The notes under the pieces were generated by a model that searched no databases, was not told where the DNA came from, and saw only the letters and a list, made by a program, of their open reading frames with translations. This document shows positions 8,806 to 18,641 of a DNA stretch of 64,000 bases, in pieces (within the stretch, counting starts at the first letter, position 1; every line of letters starts with the position of its first letter). Made by a program: the position numbers and the translations under genes. The stretch lies in the NCBI RefSeq assembly GCF_024197615.1, contig NZ_JAKUKE010000001.1, positions 583,029-647,028 of the forward strand, written 5' to 3'. The stretch is from Desulfuromonas sp. KJ2020 (GTDB taxonomy: Bacteria > Desulfobacterota > Desulfuromonadia > Desulfuromonadales > SZUA-540).

Positions 8806-10404
8806 TCAGATCAGGCGGAGCAGGACGAGGTTGACGAGCCCGATAAGAAAACCGAGCAGGGCGCCGAAGAGGTTAATGTACTTGAACTGCTCTTTCATAA
8901 TGCCCATAAGCAGCCCTTCCACCTTGAGGATATCGAGGGAATTGACTTTCTCCTCCACCATGCGGCTGACATTGAGGGTTTCCACCAGGGGCGGCACTTC
9001 CTTCTTGAGCAGCTCGGCCAGCTGCCCGTAGAGGCCGTCCACCAGCTCTTCGCGCACGTCCGTCGGGATACGGGACGACAGCTTGCCCAGGGGGCGCCCG
9101 AAAAGCCAGTTTTCCAGCCAGTTGGACAGCAGGGCATCGAGGGCGTCCCGTGCCTCGGTGGAACGCAGTAGAGCCAGCAGCCGGTCGGCGGCATAGTCGC
9201 GCCCCTGCTGCAAACCCCCGGACGGCAGGGCCTTTTCCAGCAGGGAGGCAAAGGAGCGATCCTTGATCTTTTCAAGACCGCTCTCGGTCAGCAGCAGCAG
9301 GGAATCGACGGCCTTGCGGCTCTGCACCATCGTCACCACACGCTCGCGGGCGAAGCGGCGCATTCCGGCGACTTTTTCATAGGAGACTTTTTCCAGGTAA
9401 CTGGCCAGCGGCCGGTCGAGCAGGGCACCGACGCGCTCGCGCAGCAGGGCGGCCACTTCGGCCTGGGTCTTTTCTTCCCGCAGCCAGCGGGCGATTTCGT
9501 CCCCGGCCTTGTCGAGAAACTCGGGGATGCGGGCGTAGATCTTGTCCAGGTTGATAAAGCCGGCCAGCAGTCCCGACAGGCCGCCGAGGGAGTCGAGAAA
9601 ACCCTCGATCCCTTCGCGCCCTTTCTGCACCAGACGCTGGCGGAAGTCGGGATCGTAGAGCATGCCGCCGAACTTCTCCAGCAAGGGAGGAATCTCCTTC
9701 TCCATCTGGACCAGGATGACCTCGACCAGATCCGCCGGCAGCAGTTCGCGGATCGACCGTTGCGAGGCCAGCAGGCGCTCGCTGCGACTGTCGACGAACG
9801 TGCCGACGGCGCGGCCGACGGCGGGGGAGGTCAGCAGCGTCGTGAGACGATCATCGAGATGGCCGCGCAGACCGCTGTAGCGCTCCGGCGTCAGAAAGCT
9901 CTCGAGATCGCGGGCCAGCAGTTCATCCCCCTTGCGCTGCAGATAACCGCGCAGCGCCTGCTCGAAGGCCTCGGAGTCGGCGTAGGCGAAGACCGACTTG
10001 ACCACCTTGTAGCGCAGCAGGTCGACCAGGTCTCGAAAACGGCCACGAAAATCGACCGGCACCAGGGATTCGACGGTCCCCAGATCCCGGTCGAGGAAGC
10101 TGCCGAGCTTGTCGGCTACCGCCCCCTTGAGTTCACGGCGGAAGCCCTCTTTTTCCAACGCCCGGCCGACATCCTCGGACGTCAGCAGGTGGCTGCCGAC
10201 CATCTCGCCCATCTTCTCCGCCAGTTCGCCGCGCTTGGCCGGAATGATCCCCGGCGTCAGGGGCAGGCGAATCCCGAGGAGGCGCCAAGGGTGCAAGGGG
10301 CGAAAGAGCATGCGGATGGCGATGTAGTTCGTCACATAGCCGATCAGGGCCCCAAGCAGGGGCGGCAGCAGATAAGGGAGGACCTGTTCGTAGGACATCG
10401 TCAT
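8806..10404 (-). CDS. DUF445 family membrane protein
   Basis: About 530 residues. The N-terminus carries a hydrophobic segment followed by the family's block GYVTNYIAIRMLFRP and LTPGIIPAKRGELAEKMGEMVG. The middle is a long, charged, helical region. The C-terminus ends in another membrane segment (FGALLGFLIGLVNLVLLRLI). This two-anchor topology with a large helical interior is typical of DUF445/YheB-like proteins, whose function is not established. The start is uncertain: ATG codons at 10404 and 10398 and a TTG at 10410 are all open, and no strong ribosome-binding site is visible. It lies 35 bp after the nucleotidyltransferase gene on the same strand and may be co-transcribed with it. Confidence 0.85.
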   Translation of the reverse strand: MTMSYEQVLPYLLPPLLGALIGYVTNYIAIRMLFRPLHPWRLLGIRLPLTPGIIPAKRGELAEKMGEMVGSHLLTSEDVGRALEKEGFRRELKGAVADKLGSFLDRDLGTVESLVPVDFRGRFRDLVDLLRYKVVKSVFAYADSEAFEQALRGYLQRKGDELLARDLESFLTPERYSGLRGHLDDRLTTLLTSPAVGRAVGTFVDSRSERLLASQRSIRELLPADLVEVILVQMEKEIPPLLEKFGGMLYDPDFRQRLVQKGREGIEGFLDSLGGLSGLLAGFINLDKIYARIPEFLDKAGDEIARWLREEKTQAEVAALLRERVGALLDRPLASYLEKVSYEKVAGMRRFARERVVTMVQSRKAVDSLLLLTESGLEKIKDRSFASLLEKALPSGGLQQGRDYAADRLLALLRSTEARDALDALLSNWLENWLFGRPLGKLSSRIPTDVREELVDGLYGQLAELLKKEVPPLVETLNVSRMVEEKVNSLDILKVEGLLMGIMKEQFKYINLFGALLGFLIGLVNLVLLRLI

Positions 10405-10439
10405 AATCAACCGGCCAGAGCAGACTCAAGCAGAGACAC

Positions 10440-11435
10440 TCAGCCCTCCATCTCGATCAGGGAGTGGTCGCCGATATTCATGCGGCGGGGCTTGCTCACC
10501 AGGGCGACGGCGTCGCCGAGGATCGAATCGCGCAGCACCATGCCGCGCACCTGGGAATCGGTGTTGATGATGGAATCGCGGATGACGCTCTCTTCGATGA
10601 GGCAGCCGGCCGCCACCGACACGTTGGGACCGATGACGCTGTTGCGTATCACCGCCCCCCGGCCGATATGCACCGGCTCAATGAGCACGGTGTTGTCCGC
10701 CTGACCGTGGCAGTGATGGCGCCCCTTGAGGAGGTAGCGGTTGGTCTTCAGCAGGGTTTCGGGCTTGCCGCAGTCGAGCCAGGCGTCGATTTCGGGGGCC
10801 CGGAATTTCAGGCCGTCGCCGATCATGTTCATGAAGACGGCGGGCAGATAATACTCCCCCTTGACCGTCTGGCCGGCCTCAATGGTCTTCTGCAGGTAGC
10901 CCATGAAGCGGGCGCCGTCCTTGAGATAATAGAGGCCAACCTGGGCCAGACGGGAGATGGGGGTGTCGGGCTTCTCCACCATGTCGACGATATAATCGCC
11001 CCGCAGCACGTTGACGCCGAAGCGCTGGTAGTCCTCGACCTCCTTGGAATAGATGAGGCCGTCGCAGTCACCGCACAGCGCCTGCAGGCGCGTCAGATCG
11101 GTGACGAAAATGGTGTCGTTGAACACCACCAGCACATCGTCGCCGGGGCGAATGCGCGGCGACGCCAGGGCGACGGCATGGGCCGGGCCGAGACGCTCTT
11201 TCTGCACGATATAGCTGCAGGACAGGTCCGGGAAAGTTTCGGTCATGAAGCGCTCGATCTGGGCGCCGTTTTCGTCGGTGATGAAGATGTACTCCTCGGC
11301 CTGCAGGGGCGCCAGCCGACTGACGATGTGTTCGAGCACCGTCTTGCCGGCAACATGGACGAGGGACTTGGCTTTGGTATGGGTATGGGGCCGCAGGCGT
11401 GTGCCCTTGCCGGCCACCGGCAGAACAATCTTCAT
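10440..11435 (-). CDS. Sugar-phosphate nucleotidyltransferase
   Basis: 331 residues. The N-terminal signature LPVAGKGTRLRPHTHTKAKS is the nucleotide-binding loop of NDP-sugar pyrophosphorylases (RmlA/GlmU-like fold), followed by PVAxK-type residues and the metal-site region VVFNDTIF. The C-terminal third contains hexapeptide-like repeats (VHIGRGAVIRNSVIGPNVSV) of a left-handed beta-helix. It should make an NDP-sugar from NTP and a sugar-1-phosphate. The precise sugar cannot be read from the sequence. A glucose-1-phosphate thymidylyl- or uridylyltransferase role is plausible. AGGAGG lies 5 nt before the ATG. Confidence 0.85.
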   Translation of the reverse strand: MKIVLPVAGKGTRLRPHTHTKAKSLVHVAGKTVLEHIVSRLAPLQAEEYIFITDENGAQIERFMTETFPDLSCSYIVQKERLGPAHAVALASPRIRPGDDVLVVFNDTIFVTDLTRLQALCGDCDGLIYSKEVEDYQRFGVNVLRGDYIVDMVEKPDTPISRLAQVGLYYLKDGARFMGYLQKTIEAGQTVKGEYYLPAVFMNMIGDGLKFRAPEIDAWLDCGKPETLLKTNRYLLKGRHHCHGQADNTVLIEPVHIGRGAVIRNSVIGPNVSVAAGCLIEESVIRDSIINTDSQVRGMVLRDSILGDAVALVSKPRRMNIGDHSLIEMEG

Positions 11436-11541
11436 GGTGCCTCCTGGGAAGGGATTGTCATCTTCACTAAGCTTGCGTAAGATGCATTCTTTTCAACGAT
11501 AGTCCAGCCGCGCCAAGGCGCCGCCGTGGAAAGGATAAACG

Positions 11542-12411
11542 ATGAAAGACCATCTGGTACGTATCGTCAGCCGGGACGGCTCCTTGCGGGCCGCCGCGGC
11601 TACCACCACCGCCCTGGCCGAAGCCATCTGTTCGCGGCAGGGAACCGACGCCACCGCCGCCGTCGCCCTCGGCCGCCTGGTCACGGGGACGGCGCTGCTC
11701 GGCAGCCTGCTCAAGGGCGATCAGCGCCTGGCCCTGATGATCGAGGGCAACGGCCCGCTGCAGAAGCTGCAGGCCGAGACCGATGCCGACGGCCATGTGC
11801 GAGGCTCCATCCGGATCCCCGTCGCCGACCTGCCCCTGCAGGAGGGCCGCTTCGACGTAGCAGGCGCCATCGGCCGCGCCGGTTTTCTCCACGTGGTCAA
11901 GGACCTGGGGCTCAAGGAGCCCTACCGCGGCATGGTCCAGCTCTATACCAGCGAGGTGGCTGAAGACCTCGCCTACTATCTGACCACCTCCGAACAGGTG
12001 CCCTCGTCGGTAGGGCTCGGCGTTTACATCGAAGCCGACGGCACCATCTCCAGCGCTGGCGGTTTTCTGGTGCAATCCCTGCCAAACGCCCGTGAGGAGA
12101 CCCTGGTCCAGCTCGAAAAACGCCTTACCGACCTGCCGCCGCTGACCACCCTTCTCCGTCAGGGGTTGGCTCCCGTGCAAATCCTGGAGACCCTCTTTGC
12201 GGGCATCCCCTTTGACATCCTGGCGCAGACCGATCTGGAATTCCGCTGCCATTGTCGTCGGGACCAGGTCCGTCAGATGCTGCTTTCCCTGGGCCGGGAG
12301 GAGTTGCGGGAACTCAGCGAACGCGAGGAGCCGACCACGGTAACCTGTGAGTTCTGCAAGGAGGTCTACACCTTCAGCCGGGAGGAACTGCAGAAACTGC
12401 TTGAGACCTGA
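11542..12411 (+). CDS. hslO: Hsp33 redox-regulated chaperone
   Basis: 289 residues, standard length. Hsp33 is a cytoplasmic holdase switched on by oxidation and unfolding of a C-terminal zinc centre. The four zinc cysteines are present: CHC near residue 235 and CEFC near residue 268. The N-terminal chaperone domain includes LGRLVTGTALLGSLLKGDQR and the PSSVGLGVYI stretch typical of the family. The start is the ATG preceded by AAAGGA. The gene diverges from the nucleotidyltransferase gene and converges on rimO, whose stop is only 6 bp away. Confidence 0.95.
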   Translation: MKDHLVRIVSRDGSLRAAAATTTALAEAICSRQGTDATAAVALGRLVTGTALLGSLLKGDQRLALMIEGNGPLQKLQAETDADGHVRGSIRIPVADLPLQEGRFDVAGAIGRAGFLHVVKDLGLKEPYRGMVQLYTSEVAEDLAYYLTTSEQVPSSVGLGVYIEADGTISSAGGFLVQSLPNAREETLVQLEKRLTDLPPLTTLLRQGLAPVQILETLFAGIPFDILAQTDLEFRCHCRRDQVRQMLLSLGREELRELSEREEPTTVTCEFCKEVYTFSREELQKLLET

Positions 12412-12417
12412 GAAGGG

Positions 12418-13761
12418 TCACTCCTCCTCGACGATCTCGCCGATCAGGTCATATTCTGAGGAGTCGGTGATGCGCAGGGAGACGATGTCGCCGACCTCGG
12501 CATAGCCGGCCGTGATATACACCTGCCCGTCGATATCAGGGGCTTGCCGAATGGAACGACCGCGCAGGAGCAGCTCCGTTTCCTCGCTGTAGCCCTCCAC
12601 CAGCACCGGCTCGACGCGCCCCTTCAGGGCGCGGTTCTTGCGGAAGGAGACCCGGCTCTGGGCCTTCATCAACTTGTTGTAGCGGGCGTTTTTGGTCCGC
12701 TCGGGCACCTGCTCCTCCATGGCGGCCGCCGCCGTCCCTTCTTCCCGCGAATAGCGGAAGACCCCCACCCGTTCAAAATGTCCTTCGTTGACGAAATCGA
12801 GCAGGCGCTGGAACTCCTCCTCCGTCTCGCCGGGAAAACCGACGATAAACGAGGTGCGCAAGGTCAGGTCGGGAATGCACTGACGCATACGGTCGACCAG
12901 GCGGCGGATGCCGGCGGAGTCGATGCGGCGGTTCATCAGCCCCAGGATACGGTCGTCGAAATGCTGCAGGGGAATATCGAGGTAGTTGCAGATCTTCTCT
13001 TCGGCCGCGATAAGATCGATGAGTTCATCGCTCACGCCGTCAGGATAGGCATAGAGCAGCCGCAGCCAGGGCAGCTCCTCGATCTTGACCAGTTCGCGCA
13101 GCAGATCCTCCAGGCGGGCGCCGTCGTCGCGGTCGGTGCCGTAGGCGGTAATATCCTGGGCAATGAGATTGATCTCCTTAACCCCTGACGCCACCAGACG
13201 GCGCACTTCGCTCACCACCGAGTCGATGCTGCGGGAACGCAGGGTGCCGCGCAGCTGAGGAATGACGCAGTAGGAGCAATAATTGGCGCAGCCCTCGGCG
13301 ATTTTGACATAGGTTGAATAAAAGGGGGAAGAGGTCACCCGGGGGGTCAGGTGGTCGTAGAGAAAATCCGGGGCGCTGACGGCGTACAAAGGCTCCTTGG
13401 CCGCCGAGCGTGCTTCGATCAGCTCGACGATGCGGGCCGCATCGGCCGTCCCCATGAAAAGGTCGACCTCCGGCAGTTCGGCCGCCAGTTCCTCCTGGTA
13501 GCGCTGCGGCAGGCAGCCGCTTACCACCAGCAATCGGCAGCGTCCCTCCTTTTTGTAGTCGGCCACTTCCAGAATCGTCTCGATGGACTCTTCCTTGGCG
13601 TCGTGGATGAAGGCGCAGGTATTGACGATGATGATGTCCGCCTGCGACTCGTCGGTGACGATCTCGAAGCGGTCGGCGGGAAGATGACCGAGCATGACCT
13701 CGGCGTCGACCAGATTTTTCGGGCAACCCAGGCTGACCAGACTGACTTTCTCTTTTTTCAA
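12418..13761 (-). CDS. rimO: Ribosomal protein S12 methylthiotransferase
   Basis: 447 residues. This radical-SAM enzyme adds a methylthio group to an aspartate of ribosomal protein S12. The N-terminal UPF0004 domain has [18 protein letters not shown]-like [15 protein letters not shown] and SGCLPQRY, giving three cluster-binding cysteines. The radical-SAM motif [15 protein letters not shown] binds the second 4Fe-4S cluster. A TRAM domain closes the C-terminus. EESIETILE and the overall pattern favour RimO over MiaB. The start is a TTG at 13761 preceded by AAAGG. An upstream ATG reaches a stop within four codons. Confidence 0.93.
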   Translation of the reverse strand: MKKEKVSLVSLGCPKNLVDAEVMLGHLPADRFEIVTDESQADIIIVNTCAFIHDAKEESIETILEVADYKKEGRCRLLVVSGCLPQRYQEELAAELPEVDLFMGTADAARIVELIEARSAAKEPLYAVSAPDFLYDHLTPRVTSSPFYSTYVKIAEGCANYCSYCVIPQLRGTLRSRSIDSVVSEVRRLVASGVKEINLIAQDITAYGTDRDDGARLEDLLRELVKIEELPWLRLLYAYPDGVSDELIDLIAAEEKICNYLDIPLQHFDDRILGLMNRRIDSAGIRRLVDRMRQCIPDLTLRTSFIVGFPGETEEEFQRLLDFVNEGHFERVGVFRYSREEGTAAAAMEEQVPERTKNARYNKLMKAQSRVSFRKNRALKGRVEPVLVEGYSEETELLLRGRSIRQAPDIDGQVYITAGYAEVGDIVSLRITDSSEYDLIGEIVEEE

Positions 13762-13827
13762 GGCCTTTATCCCGTCTCCATGTGATAGCTGTGCCGTTTT
13801 ATTTGCTGCCCTGAAAAGACCCGAGCC

Positions 13828-14313
13828 CTAAGAGCGCATGTTGATGAACTGCAGTTCGACGTCGAGATCCTGCCCTTTGAGCAGTTGAATGACTTCCTGC
13901 AGATCGTCGATCTTCTTGCCGGCCACCCGGACCTGGTCTTCCATGATCTGCGGCTGCACTTTGAGTTTGCTGTCCTTGATGAGTTTGATGATCTCCTTGC
14001 CCTTTTCCTTGGAGATCCCCTGCACGATGGCGACCCGCTGCCGGACAGCACCGGCGGAGGCCGGCTCCTTCTTGCCGAAGTCGAGGCATTTGGGCGACAC
14101 CTGGCGTCGCACCAGCTTGCCCTTGAGGATGTCAACGATGGCCTGCAGCTTGTAGTCGTCGGCGGCCAGAATGACGATGGCGTCCTTTTCCAGCGTCACC
14201 TCGTTGGTCGATCCCTTGAAGTCGAAACGCTGACTGATCTCCTTCACCGTCTGATTGACGGCGTTATCCACTTCCTGCATATCCACCTTGGATACGATGT
14301 CAAAACTCGGCAT
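13828..14313 (-). CDS. YajQ family nucleotide-binding protein
   Basis: 161 residues, the normal length for the family. [20 protein letters not shown] and [10 protein letters not shown] are the signature start, and the C-terminus ends in [13 protein letters not shown]. YajQ-like proteins are small cytoplasmic double-domain proteins, and some members bind cyclic di-GMP. A GGGAGGG site lies just upstream of the ATG. The gene follows rimO's upstream neighbour region and is separated from lolA by 109 bp. Confidence 0.93.
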   Translation of the reverse strand: MPSFDIVSKVDMQEVDNAVNQTVKEISQRFDFKGSTNEVTLEKDAIVILAADDYKLQAIVDILKGKLVRRQVSPKCLDFGKKEPASAGAVRQRVAIVQGISKEKGKEIIKLIKDSKLKVQPQIMEDQVRVAGKKIDDLQEVIQLLKGQDLDVELQFINMRS

Positions 14314-14422
14314 GTGACCCTCCCTGTGGCATGAGAATAAACGTCGACAAGAACGTCATTGAAACAGGTACTTATAGCATGTACCCGGATGAATTAAAAG
14401 TCTCTTTAGGTGGGTCTCGCCC

Positions 14423-15199
14423 CTAGAAGGACGGTCCGAACTGGTCGGGCGTCACCACTTCGACACCCTCGGGCACCTGAAAGGTAAACCGGCTGTCCGC
14501 CAGCTTCGGATTGATGCGCACCCCGGTAAAGGTCAGGTGGGTCCGGTTGCCGTTCGTGTCGATGATCTCTACCGTCCGCAGGGGAAAGACCGGCTCGCTA
14601 CCCTGGCTCAGCATCGCTTCTTTTGCCACGGCCAGGCGCAGGGTCTGTATCATGGCCGAAGATTTTTTGGGCGCCAGCGCCAACAGGTAGTTGCCGTTCT
14701 GGTCCTGGCGCGGACTGGCCCAGGACAGGGTAAAATTTTCCGACAGGTTGCCGAGCCCGGTGATGAAGACCAGGGGATTTTCCTGGGCCTGACCGGCGCC
14801 GACCTCTGCGAGGGAGCTCTGGAGCACCTGCTGGTTCTCCGGCAGGTAAACCCAGACCGTCTCGCCATCGGAGACGATCTCCTGACGGGAGGGATTGGTA
14901 TAGATCCAGCGGAACCTGACCTTGGCCGGCGTCTCTTTTTTCGGCGGGACAAATTTCACCTGCATGAGACCGCTGCCCTCCTGGCTCTGTTCGAGGGAGG
15001 CAATCACCGACTGCTGTGCAAAGGCGGCCTCGAAAGAAGCAATGGCCTGCCGCCCGCTGGAGTCGGGGCGAAAAGGAGCCTCCACGGCCTCAACCACGTG
15101 CGCCAGTTCCGGCTCCTGGGCGGGCGCCTCCCCGGCGACCAGCAGCAGAACGAGAGAACTAAAAATCGTCAAAAAAATCTTCAGGCGGTGCCATGCCAT
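14423..15199 (-). CDS. lolA: Outer-membrane lipoprotein carrier protein LolA
   Basis: 258 residues with an N-terminal signal peptide ending near GEAPAQ. LolA ferries lipoproteins across the periplasm from LolCDE to the outer membrane. The family pattern is visible in SGLMQVKFVPPKKETPAKVR, RWIYTNPSRQEIVSDGETVW and VYLPENQQV. A short basic and acidic insert precedes the core domain, making it slightly longer than the E. coli protein. GGAGG lies 8 nt before the ATG. The start is only 19 bp after cheD on the same strand, so lolA may ride on the chemotaxis transcript. Confidence 0.85.
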   Translation of the reverse strand: MAWHRLKIFLTIFSSLVLLLVAGEAPAQEPELAHVVEAVEAPFRPDSSGRQAIASFEAAFAQQSVIASLEQSQEGSGLMQVKFVPPKKETPAKVRFRWIYTNPSRQEIVSDGETVWVYLPENQQVLQSSLAEVGAGQAQENPLVFITGLGNLSENFTLSWASPRQDQNGNYLLALAPKKSSAMIQTLRLAVAKEAMLSQGSEPVFPLRTVEIIDTNGNRTHLTFTGVRINPKLADSRFTFQVPEGVEVVTPDQFGPSF

Positions 15200-15218
15200 C
15201 GTATCAACCTCCGTATGG

Positions 15219-15716
15219 TCAAATCAGGTAATCGGACTGGGGTCCGCACACCGTTCTCACCCGAACCTGGCCCGTTGCCAGATCAAATTCCAGGGTGCGC
15301 CCGAAATCCCCGCCGACATCCTCACCCTGCAGGGGAATGCGCAAGGACTCCAGGGTCTGCCGGGCCTGGCGCACGTTGCGCGCCCCCACCCTGTCTTCGG
15401 CCGACCCCGGCAGCGAGGCAAACATGTGAGCGCCGCCGGCAATTCTGGCCCACATCCGTTGCCGGTCGGCCCCCAGGGCGGTCATCTCCGCCACCATGCC
15501 GAGGATGGCTCCGTCGACAAACTTGCCTGTTCTTTCCTCGGCCATCCCCGCCGGCGGGGCCGGCAACAGGGAATGAGCCAGGCCGCCGACCTTGACCGCC
15601 GGGTCGTAAAGCACAATCCCCAGACAGGAGCCGAGACCGGGGGCGATCAACCGCAACGGCGCCCTGGCCACGCGGCAGGCGGCGATGCCCACCTTTTCCC
15701 GGACCGGCGCCGTCAT
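15219..15716 (-). CDS. cheD: Chemoreceptor glutamine deamidase CheD
   Basis: 165 residues. CheD deamidates glutamines on chemoreceptors and binds CheC to regulate it. The nucleophile Cys31 sits in GLGSCLGIVLYD and the catalytic His48 in GLAHSLLP, with the same 17-residue spacing as in Thermotoga maritima CheD. The threonine six residues before the cysteine in that enzyme's proposed triad is Ala25 here. The stop codon of cheC overlaps its ATG by four bases, so translation is probably coupled. A downstream RAMVAGGAHMF-like motif is also present as RIAGGAHMFASL. Confidence 0.9.
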   Translation of the reverse strand: MTAPVREKVGIAACRVARAPLRLIAPGLGSCLGIVLYDPAVKVGGLAHSLLPAPPAGMAEERTGKFVDGAILGMVAEMTALGADRQRMWARIAGGAHMFASLPGSAEDRVGARNVRQARQTLESLRIPLQGEDVGGDFGRTLEFDLATGQVRVRTVCGPQSDYLI

Positions 15717-16336
15717 GCCTCCTCCAGCCTGCGCTCGAGGGCCGCCAGCAAAGAGGGGGCGGGGAGCAGAAAAAGATGCCCGACCATGGCTGCGGTCGCC
15801 TGCGGAGCGCCGACGAATTCGGTTTCCACCATCAAAACCGTATCGCCGCCCAGGCTCTGGGCGATGAGGATATCATCCACAATGGCCCCCAGCATATCGG
15901 CCGCCAGTGAGGGTGGGGAGGGTCGCAGCGCTATCCCCAGCAGGTCGCCAAGAACGCCAAGATAAACCGAGGCCAGAATGTTGGCAAGTTCCTGCAGCGC
16001 CGAAGAATCGAGCTCATCCAGATTCCGTTTCGGGCCCTGATGGGGACGCCCCAACAGACGGCTCAGCAACTCGCGGGCGCTCCCTTGCGAAAGAAGCAGC
16101 AAAAGATCGCCGCTGGCGTCGCCGACGATCTGCAGCGTCATGCCGACGACAGGCGTCTCGGCGCCGCCAAGCAGTTCGGGCACCTGGGCGATATCGACTT
16201 CAGCGACACGGGGCACCCGCAGTTCGACCCGTTCGGAGAGAAGCTGCGAAAGGGCCGTAGCCCCCTGCCCCATACCGATATGGCTGATTTCTCGCAGGGC
16301 GTCGAGCTGCAGGGCGGTGAGGCCTTGGCCCTTCAT
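15713..16336 (-). CDS. cheC: CheC-family CheY-P phosphatase
   Basis: 207 residues. CheC dephosphorylates CheY-P and is usually stimulated by CheD. The family has two pseudo-symmetric active-site helices of the form (D/S)xxxExxN. The second is intact (SALQELANILAS). In the first (LDALREISHIGMGQG) the asparagine is replaced by histidine. One site may therefore be inactive. The gene overlaps cheA and cheD by four bases each, implying tight stoichiometric translation. Confidence 0.88.
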   Translation of the reverse strand: MKGQGLTALQLDALREISHIGMGQGATALSQLLSERVELRVPRVAEVDIAQVPELLGGAETPVVGMTLQIVGDASGDLLLLLSQGSARELLSRLLGRPHQGPKRNLDELDSSALQELANILASVYLGVLGDLLGIALRPSPPSLAADMLGAIVDDILIAQSLGGDTVLMVETEFVGAPQATAAMVGHLFLLPAPSLLAALERRLEEA

Positions 16337-18243
16337 CGGGAATCCCCAGATGACTGGGCCTTAGGCGATTTATAGCGCTCCTCCAGCATGGCGGCAGGAT
16401 CGATGATAAAGACCACCCGGCCGTCACCCAGCACGGTGGCGCCACTGACGCCGACCAGATGGTCAAGGGGAAAGCTGAGGCTCTGGACAAAAACCTGGCG
16501 GTGGCCAGCCAGCTTGTCGACCACCAGACCGACCCGCCGCCCGCGGATTTCCGTCAACACGACCGGAATGGATCCCGAAAAAGGGCGGGCCGGCAATCCG
16601 AGCATCTTGCGCAGGGACAGCAGCGGAACCTCTTCCTCGACCGGCTCTTCTCCCTCAAAGTCCTCGACCAGGCGAATGACTTTCTGGCGGCCGGATGAGA
16701 GGATATCCTCGGGCATGACCTCGAGGGGGCGCTGCACCCGGGTGACCGGAATGCCCATGAGCTGATCCTGGCAACGGACCAGAAGGATATGAATGATGGC
16801 TACCGACAGCGGCAGTTTGAGCAGAAAGCGCGTCCCCTGCCCGCGGGTACTGAAAATTTCCAGGGTGCCGCCGAGGTTTTCCACCGCCGACTTGACCACG
16901 TCCATACCGACCCCTCGTCCCGAGGTCTCCGTGACCGTCGAGGCCGTGGAAAAGCCGGGATAGCAGATGAGCTGCAAGGCGTCGGCATCGCGCAGGCCCC
17001 TAGCTTGCACAGGGGAAAGGAGGCCCTTTTCCACCGCGCGGCGCCGCAGCGCTTCGGGATCCATGCCGCGCCCATTGTCGGCAATCTCCACCAGGGCCAG
17101 GTCTTTGTCGCGCCAGGCCGCCACCCTGACTTCTCCGGCTGTTTCGATCCCGTGATCCACCGCATTGCGCACCATGTGCACGAGGGGGTCAGCCATCGCC
17201 TCCAGGATGGCCCGGTCCAGCTCGATATTTTCGCCGGCCAACTGCAGGGAGACGTTTTTCCCCGTGCTGCGGGCCAGGTCTCGGACCAGGCGGGGCAGCC
17301 GCCCCGTGATGCTCTCCAGCGGCATCATGCGCACCTGCAGCACATCGTGGTAAAGCTCGGAAATCAGCCGGTTGAGCTCATCCAGCCCGTCCCTGAGGCC
17401 GTCCCAGTTTTCGGTCTGGGAGGCGGCAAAAAGCTGATACCTGTTGGTTATGAGTTCCCCCGTCAACTGGATGAACCGATCGAGCAGATCGGTACGTACC
17501 CGGACGGAGCGGGCGGTCTCGGGCTTCTGTCTTTCCCGGGCCGATACCGATGGCGATGGTTCGGCAGGGGCGGGGGTCTTGGATTGCGACCCAGCCTCCG
17601 CCTGCCTTATGGCAACGCGGCTGACATCCCGGTTGCGCAGCAGGGCCGCACGCAGATCTTCCGCCGCCAATTCTGTATCCAGCAGCACATGCAGACGCCG
17701 CAGCGCCCCCCCCTGACGCAGGGTGGAGGCCGTCGGTTTACTGGCCAGCACGCTGCCGACGCTGGCCAGTTCTTTCAGCAGCACCATCGCCCGGATGGAC
17801 GGCATTTCCGCATCCTGGGCCAATTCGATCGCAATCTGCATCCCCTGCAGGGGCACGGAGGGCCCACCGCCAGGGCTGGCGGGCGCCTGGGGGGAGGCCA
17901 GAAAATCGGCCACCGGCCGCTCCGGCCGGGAAGCCCTCAGATCCTCCAGCAACTTCTCCAGCCGGTCCAACCCGGCCATCAGGCGATCGACGGCTTCGAC
18001 CGGCACCCGGCCACTCTGCCGGAAACCGGCCAGGTAGTCTTCCAGGTGGTGAGCCAGCTTGGCCGTCTGCTCGTAACCCATGGAAGCGGCCATCCCTTTG
18101 ATGGAATGTGCCTCGCGGAAGAGGGCGTCGATCCCCGCCCGGTTGGCGGGATCCGCCTCCAGGGCGACAATCAGCTGCCCCATTTTCTCGAGATGCTCGG
18201 CCGCTTCGCTCAGAAACATCTCTTTGTATTTCGACATATCCAT
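16333..18243 (-). CDS. cheA: Chemotaxis histidine kinase CheA
   Basis: 636 residues. P1 (about 1-105) carries the phosphorylated His46 in FREAHSIKGMA. A P2-like CheY-binding domain spans about 145-240 after a proline-rich linker. P3 dimerisation lies around 265-330. The P4 ATPase has HMVRNAVDHGIE, DNGRGMD and GRGVGMDVV. P5, the CheW-like domain, forms the C-terminus. The kinase sits at receptor arrays and phosphorylates CheY. It lies between cheY (24-bp gap) and cheC (4-bp overlap). Two in-frame ATGs, at codons 1 and 3, are equally plausible starts. Confidence 0.95.
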   Translation of the reverse strand: MDMSKYKEMFLSEAAEHLEKMGQLIVALEADPANRAGIDALFREAHSIKGMAASMGYEQTAKLAHHLEDYLAGFRQSGRVPVEAVDRLMAGLDRLEKLLEDLRASRPERPVADFLASPQAPASPGGGPSVPLQGMQIAIELAQDAEMPSIRAMVLLKELASVGSVLASKPTASTLRQGGALRRLHVLLDTELAAEDLRAALLRNRDVSRVAIRQAEAGSQSKTPAPAEPSPSVSARERQKPETARSVRVRTDLLDRFIQLTGELITNRYQLFAASQTENWDGLRDGLDELNRLISELYHDVLQVRMMPLESITGRLPRLVRDLARSTGKNVSLQLAGENIELDRAILEAMADPLVHMVRNAVDHGIETAGEVRVAAWRDKDLALVEIADNGRGMDPEALRRRAVEKGLLSPVQARGLRDADALQLICYPGFSTASTVTETSGRGVGMDVVKSAVENLGGTLEIFSTRGQGTRFLLKLPLSVAIIHILLVRCQDQLMGIPVTRVQRPLEVMPEDILSSGRQKVIRLVEDFEGEEPVEEEVPLLSLRKMLGLPARPFSGSIPVVLTEIRGRRVGLVVDKLAGHRQVFVQSLSFPLDHLVGVSGATVLGDGRVVFIIDPAAMLEERYKSPKAQSSGDSR

Positions 18244-18266
18244 GTCAGTACCCGAAAAAGACCCGG

Positions 18267-18641
18267 TTAGCCGATTGAGGCGGCAGTCAGCCGGTTCGCG
18301 ACCTCAAGCACCCGCTCGGCCTTGAACGGCTTGACGATAAAGTCCCTGGCCCCCGCCTCGACGGCTTCGGCCATCAGGGCCTCCTGCCCGAGGGCGCTGC
18401 ACATGACGACCTGGGCCTGCGGGTGAAAGCTGAGGATATCCTTGAGCGCCTCGATGCCGCTGCGCTGGGGCATGACGATATCCATGGTCACCAGGTCGGG
18501 ACGGAGCGTGCGGTACCGCTCCACCGCCTCTTCGCCGTTGGCGGCTTCGCCGACCACCTCATGCCCTGCCCCTGTGAATATCCCCCGCAGCATGTTGCGC
18601 ATGAACAGAGCGTCGTCGACAATGAGGATTCTCAGCCCCAT
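18267..18641 (-). CDS. cheY: Response regulator CheY
   Basis: 124 residues, a single receiver domain. The acidic pair Asp9/Asp10, phospho-acceptor Asp54 (VTMDIVMP) and Lys104 (IVKPF) are in the expected places. The switch region reads MCSALGQ. It should carry phosphate from CheA to the flagellar motor or another output. The start overlaps the end of cheW by ten bases. Confidence 0.92.
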   Translation of the reverse strand: MGLRILIVDDALFMRNMLRGIFTGAGHEVVGEAANGEEAVERYRTLRPDLVTMDIVMPQRSGIEALKDILSFHPQAQVVMCSALGQEALMAEAVEAGARDFIVKPFKAERVLEVANRLTAASIG